A stretch of 21,643 nucleotides of DNA from Purshia tridentata (taxonomy: Eukaryota > Streptophyta > Magnoliopsida > Rosales > Rosaceae). The notes beneath the pieces were generated by a model. That model had not been told where the DNA came from, ran no database searches, and saw only the letters and a program-made list of their open reading frames with translations. Location: NCBI GenBank assembly GCA_003254885.1, contig QANT01007929.1, forward strand, positions 1-21,643, in the 5' to 3' direction. Numbering within the stretch: position 1 is the stretch's first letter; the number at the start of each line of letters is the position of its first letter. The translations under genes were made by a program, and so were the position numbers. This document shows positions 18,479 through 21,643 of the stretch, one piece after another.

Positions 18479-20098
18479 ATGCTACGTCGCAAAGTCTCAG
18501 CCCAACCCTTCTCTCTCCTCCACTCAATCACTACCGTCTCCTTCTCCACCTCCACCTCCACCTCCACCTCCATCTCCACCGTCGATCTCCTCCACTCCTA
18601 CACCGTGACCCCTCCAGTCCATCCCTGGCCTCGACACCTAACCCCAAAGCGCCTAGTCTCCATCATCACTCGCCAACCCAACCTCGACCTCGCCCTCCAA
18701 ATCTTCCACCACGCCGCCAAATTCCACCCTGGCTTTTCCCATAATTACGACACCTACCACGCCATCCTCCGCCGCCTCTCTCGCGCCCGCGCTTTTGATC
18801 TCATCGACCCACTACTCTCAGACCTCCGAACCTCCAACGTCAAATGCGGCGAAGACCTCTTCATCACCCTCATTCGCAATTTCGGCATTTCGGGTCGCCC
18901 CAAATTGGCCTTCAAAATCTTCCTTGGCATTCCTAAGTTCGAAGTCCAACGCTCTGTTCGGGCCTTGAATGCCTTGTTGAACGCTTTGGTTCAGAACCAT
19001 GAGCACAATTTGGTTCACTCGGTGTTTAAAAATTCTAGGCAAAAGTTTGGGGTTGTGCCCAATGTGTTCACATGTAATATATTGATCAAAGCGTTGTGTA
19101 AAATGAATGACATTGAGACTGCACTCAAGGTGCTCGATGAAATGCCTGCGATGGGATTTGTCCCGAATGTGGTGACTTACACTACGATTTTGGGCGGGTA
19201 TGTTTGGCGGCGTGATATGGCTGGCGCCAAGAGGATTTTTGGTGAGATTTCAGATAGAGGGTGGTTTCCGGATGCGACTACTTATACCATTTTGATGGGT
19301 GGGTTTGCTAAGCAAGGGAAGTTGGTTGATGCCATTAAGGTCATGGATGAGATGGAGGAAAATAGGGTTGGCCCAAATGATGTTACGTATGAGATTATGA
19401 TTGAGGCTTATTGTAAGAAGAAGAAGTCGGGCGAGGCAGTTAATTTGCTTAATGATATGCTTGAGAAGAGGTATTTACCAAGCTCGGCCCTCTGTTGTAA
19501 GGTGATTGATGTTTTGTGTCGCGAGGGGAAGGTGGAGGATGCTTGTGAATTGTGGAAGAAGCTTTTGAAGAAGAACTGTTCACCCGATAATGCCATCTCA
19601 AGCACACTCATACACTGGCTTTGTAAGAAGGGAAAAGTGTGGGAAGCTAGGAAGTTGTTCGATCAGTTTGAGGCAGGTTCAATTCCTGGTGTCATGACTT
19701 ACAACATGCTCGTTGCAGGAATGTGTGAAGTGGGAGAGTTGTGTGAGGCGGGAAGGTTGTGGGATGACATGGTGGAGAAGGGGCGTGCCCCGAATTCTTT
19801 TACATATAATATGTTGATCAAGGGATTCTGTAAGATTGGAAAAGCAAAGGAGGGGATTAGGATTTTGGAGGAGATGTTGGATAAAGGTTGTGTGCCCAAC
19901 AAGTCTACTTATGCTATGCTGATTGAGGGGCTCTGTGACTCAGAAAAGGAAGTTGAAGGCACAAAAGTCCTTTTAATGGCAATTTCAAGTGGAGACATTG
20001 ACAATGATTCCTGGGATCTTTTCCTTACTAAGTTTGTTGGTGGTTTGGATAACGGAGAAAGTGTTCTGGACAAAATACTACTGGCGAATGCTAATTAG
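18479..20098 (+). CDS. P-class PPR protein, At5g16420-like, mitochondrial
   Basis: The product has 539 residues and is intronless, as most PPR genes are. PPR proteins bind organellar RNA base by base through 35-residue helical hairpins. The N terminus (about 1-35) is Arg/Ser/Thr rich, begins MLRRK and has almost no acid residues, so it looks like a mitochondrial presequence. It contains an ST dipeptide run coded by a CCACCT hexamer repeat. Residues about 88-190 form three degenerate repeats, and about 192-507 hold nine clear P-type repeats, for example 'VPNVVTYTTILGGY' and 'APNSFTYNMLIKGF'. No E, DYW or SMR domain follows, so an RNA stability, processing or translation role is likelier than editing. 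From memory the length and the N-terminal 'HPWP' and 'NYDTYH' motifs resemble Arabidopsis At5g16420. The target RNA is unknown. Two out-of-frame ATGs (18435, 18448) precede the start. Confidence 0.92.
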   Translation: MLRRKVSAQPFSLLHSITTVSFSTSTSTSTSISTVDLLHSYTVTPPVHPWPRHLTPKRLVSIITRQPNLDLALQIFHHAAKFHPGFSHNYDTYHAILRRLSRARAFDLIDPLLSDLRTSNVKCGEDLFITLIRNFGISGRPKLAFKIFLGIPKFEVQRSVRALNALLNALVQNHEHNLVHSVFKNSRQKFGVVPNVFTCNILIKALCKMNDIETALKVLDEMPAMGFVPNVVTYTTILGGYVWRRDMAGAKRIFGEISDRGWFPDATTYTILMGGFAKQGKLVDAIKVMDEMEENRVGPNDVTYEIMIEAYCKKKKSGEAVNLLNDMLEKRYLPSSALCCKVIDVLCREGKVEDACELWKKLLKKNCSPDNAISSTLIHWLCKKGKVWEARKLFDQFEAGSIPGVMTYNMLVAGMCEVGELCEAGRLWDDMVEKGRAPNSFTYNMLIKGFCKIGKAKEGIRILEEMLDKGCVPNKSTYAMLIEGLCDSEKEVEGTKVLLMAISSGDIDNDSWDLFLTKFVGGLDNGESVLDKILLANAN

Positions 20099-20491
20099 AG
20101 GCTATTCAACATATAACCTCATGTGAGCAGCCCAGGCCTCATGGCAGTTGAATGCACCTACCATATTCTCATGCACAAGGTTTCTCATGTAATTTCCATT
20201 CGTTCCTCTCTTTATTTATTCTTCATTGTGGAAAGAAGGAAATATTACTTTTTTTCTTTATTAATGATTTAGACTTTTATTTTGAAGGTGAGTTGGAAAT
20301 CTACTATTATTATTGTGATTAGCTTTCTAAAATTCTTGTTCTGATCTATAGGTGCAATTTGATAAGGTTTTTGTGAGCAATCATTCACCCTTTGGTGCTT
20401 TGGTGCAATAAGGTTCTCATGCAGTTGAATGAACTATGCCATGAATGCAGCCGACAAATTTGCCCATGCAAACATTTCAACTTAAAATTCA
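20099..20491. other. Spacer between the PPR and methyltransferase genes
   Basis: It carries the 3' end of the PPR gene and the promoter or leader of the next gene in under 400 bp. No frame with a motif is seen. The word 'gcagttgaatg' occurs near 20144 and again near 20421. An in-frame TAA at 20483 fixes the following ATG as the first possible start. Confidence 0.5.
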
Positions 20492-21187
20492 ATGCTGAAA
20501 AGCCTTATTACTCCAACCTCACTGCTGCCTTATCATCATCGTCACTATCACAGCCACAGAATTTCTCAACACCACCACTACACTGCTGTTTGTAATGCCT
20601 CTGCTTCTTCTCCTGGTACTAAGGAACAACAGCTGAGGAGCCCAGACCTTGGGGCCTTGGAATATGCTGACCTTAATCTCAACTACAAAATTTCCCAGGT
20701 CTTTGTTTTGTGTTATTTCATCAATTCACCCATTATTTCTCGTTTTGGGAAGAAAGAAATGTTGTTTATCACTTGGGTCACTGATGATTTTAATTTTGCC
20801 AGTGATTACAATAGTGGAGTATATGCTTTAAGGGATTATGCTGTTTTTTCAATCTTTGATGTAAAGCACCGTTTTTTGGGTTGTATTTCTTAATTTCAGG
20901 AACTGGGTCACGTCAGAATCAGGCAACATGCCAACCTCTTAGTTCCTCTCTCTCTGTATGTGACTCGGAGGATGTTCTTTTTCTGTATCACATATACACT
21001 ATACAATACAATTTTAGCTACAGATAATAAAAATAATAATGTTATTATAGATAATATTTACCTCCTGATTCTTTAATGATCTTTTTATTTATTTAATTTT
21101 TTATGGGGTAGGTGCCTGCGGAAGTACCTGACTGGAATCAAGTCTTCAGGGACCCAACATTTCCACTCATGGTGGATATTGGAAGGG
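20492..21187 (+). CDS. tRNA (guanine-N7)-methyltransferase, 5' exons, partial
   Basis: This enzyme (TrmB family) transfers methyl from SAM to G46 of tRNA. Exon 1 is 20492-20698 (69 codons): a His/Ser-rich N terminus like a plastid or mitochondrial transit peptide, then 'LEYADLNLNYKISQ'. Exon 2 starts at 20900 ('ELGHVRIRQH'). Exon 3 is 21112-21187 ('VPAEVPDWNQVF', then 'PLMVDIGRG', start of the SAM-binding glycine motif) and ends in phase 1 at a GT donor. Further exons, including the catalytic core, lie beyond the window; none is visible in 21188-21643. Exon 2 ends at 20955 with the strong donor GTATGT, giving 56 nt and a frame break. A weaker donor at 20960 gives 60 nt and keeps frame. Family identity is from remembered plant homologues that read through here without a break. 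Confidence 0.82.
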
Positions 21188-21643
21188 GTACCATTATCAT
21201 TCCTTTTTCTAATGGACTCTCTTTTATATGTATTCCTATTTTTAGTTCTAGTGCTTCTTAATTATAAGCAATGTAGCATTGCCTTTATATTTTGGTTGTT
21301 TAATACCATGACAACATGAAAATTTGCAAATTGAACCAAAAATTACCCACCATTTTCTCGGGTCTTGTTAGTCTAATCCTATAGAATCCAGTAATTGCCT
21401 TTGGACTTATGAACCCAACAACTGTGTGCCATGTATGTGCTCAGATTCTATATTTATATTTTTCTATAATAAAAGAACAGTTGGAAATTAGGGTTGGAGT
21501 ATTTTCTATGTTCTGTTTAATGTATTTTTCGATTTCCATTGGGACGAGTCTTGAGTGTGTTACTTCATATGAAATCAGTAGGAATGATTAAATTTCGGTT
21601 TTGTGGACGGAAATTTCGACGGAAATTTCGGGAAATTTTAAAT
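21188..21643 (+). other. Intron 3 of the methyltransferase gene (partial)
   Basis: AT-rich intronic DNA running to the window end. At 21607-21630 a 12-bp unit acggaaatttcg is repeated twice in tandem, followed by a partial third (ggaaatttt), and may be the edge of a repeat array or transposon. Confidence 0.55.

Noticed and set aside
20699..20893. Continuation of the methyltransferase ORF past 20698
   Set aside because: The family match stops exactly at CAG|GT and resumes at 20900 after an AG, so the stretch between is intron.
1..21643. tRNA genes, rRNA genes or CRISPR arrays
   Set aside because: Only degenerate Pol III box-like motifs in SINE-like tracts were seen. There is no foldable complete tRNA and no regularly spaced repeat array.

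Overview
The window is nuclear DNA from a eudicot plant, probably woody, although the sequence alone does not give the species. The support is spliced genes with GT-AG introns, AT-rich intergenic DNA full of plant-type transposon remnants, and plant-specific families (LRR receptor-like protein, PPR protein, plant PP2C clade). Nothing prokaryotic is present.

Layout. 1-5640 is a transposon layer with no cellular gene: SINE-like tracts, a long imperfect inverted repeat (381-646 against 3155-3396) enclosing possible LTR-derived DNA and a hAT-like MITE with an internal 224-bp tandem duplication, a 5'-truncated LINE with a perfect 13-bp target-site duplication (3616-4588), and a complete 197-bp CACTA-type MITE with a 3-bp target-site duplication (5427-5623). 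6174-7337 (+) is an intronless, full-length PP2C-like gene that has lost several canonical residues, including one metal-ligand aspartate, so it is probably a pseudophosphatase. 7800-8181 is a decayed RNase H fragment resembling endogenous pararetroviruses, followed by a nested tandem repeat (8457-8813).

9690-12845 (+) is an intact intronless LRR receptor-like protein of the EIX type. Convergent to it, 16392-13557 (-) is a six-exon reductase of the cinnamoyl-CoA reductase/phenylacetaldehyde reductase family. Its exons join in frame to 324 residues, intron 2 carries a foldback element, and a GA microsatellite touches the start codon. 16999-17687 holds two interlocked long inverted repeats (order A B A' B'). 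18479-20098 (+) is an intronless P-class PPR protein resembling Arabidopsis At5g16420. 20492 to the window end (+) is the 5' part of a tRNA (guanine-N7)-methyltransferase gene whose second exon is one base short of the frame expected with its best splice donor.

The genes do not form a pathway: surface immune receptor, small-molecule reductase, organellar RNA factor, tRNA modification enzyme and a diverged phosphatase-like protein. No clearly new multi-gene system is visible. The items most worth following up are the apparently inactive but open PP2C-like gene, the exon-2 anomaly of the methyltransferase, the interlocked inverted repeats, and the start codon fused to a frame-open GA repeat.
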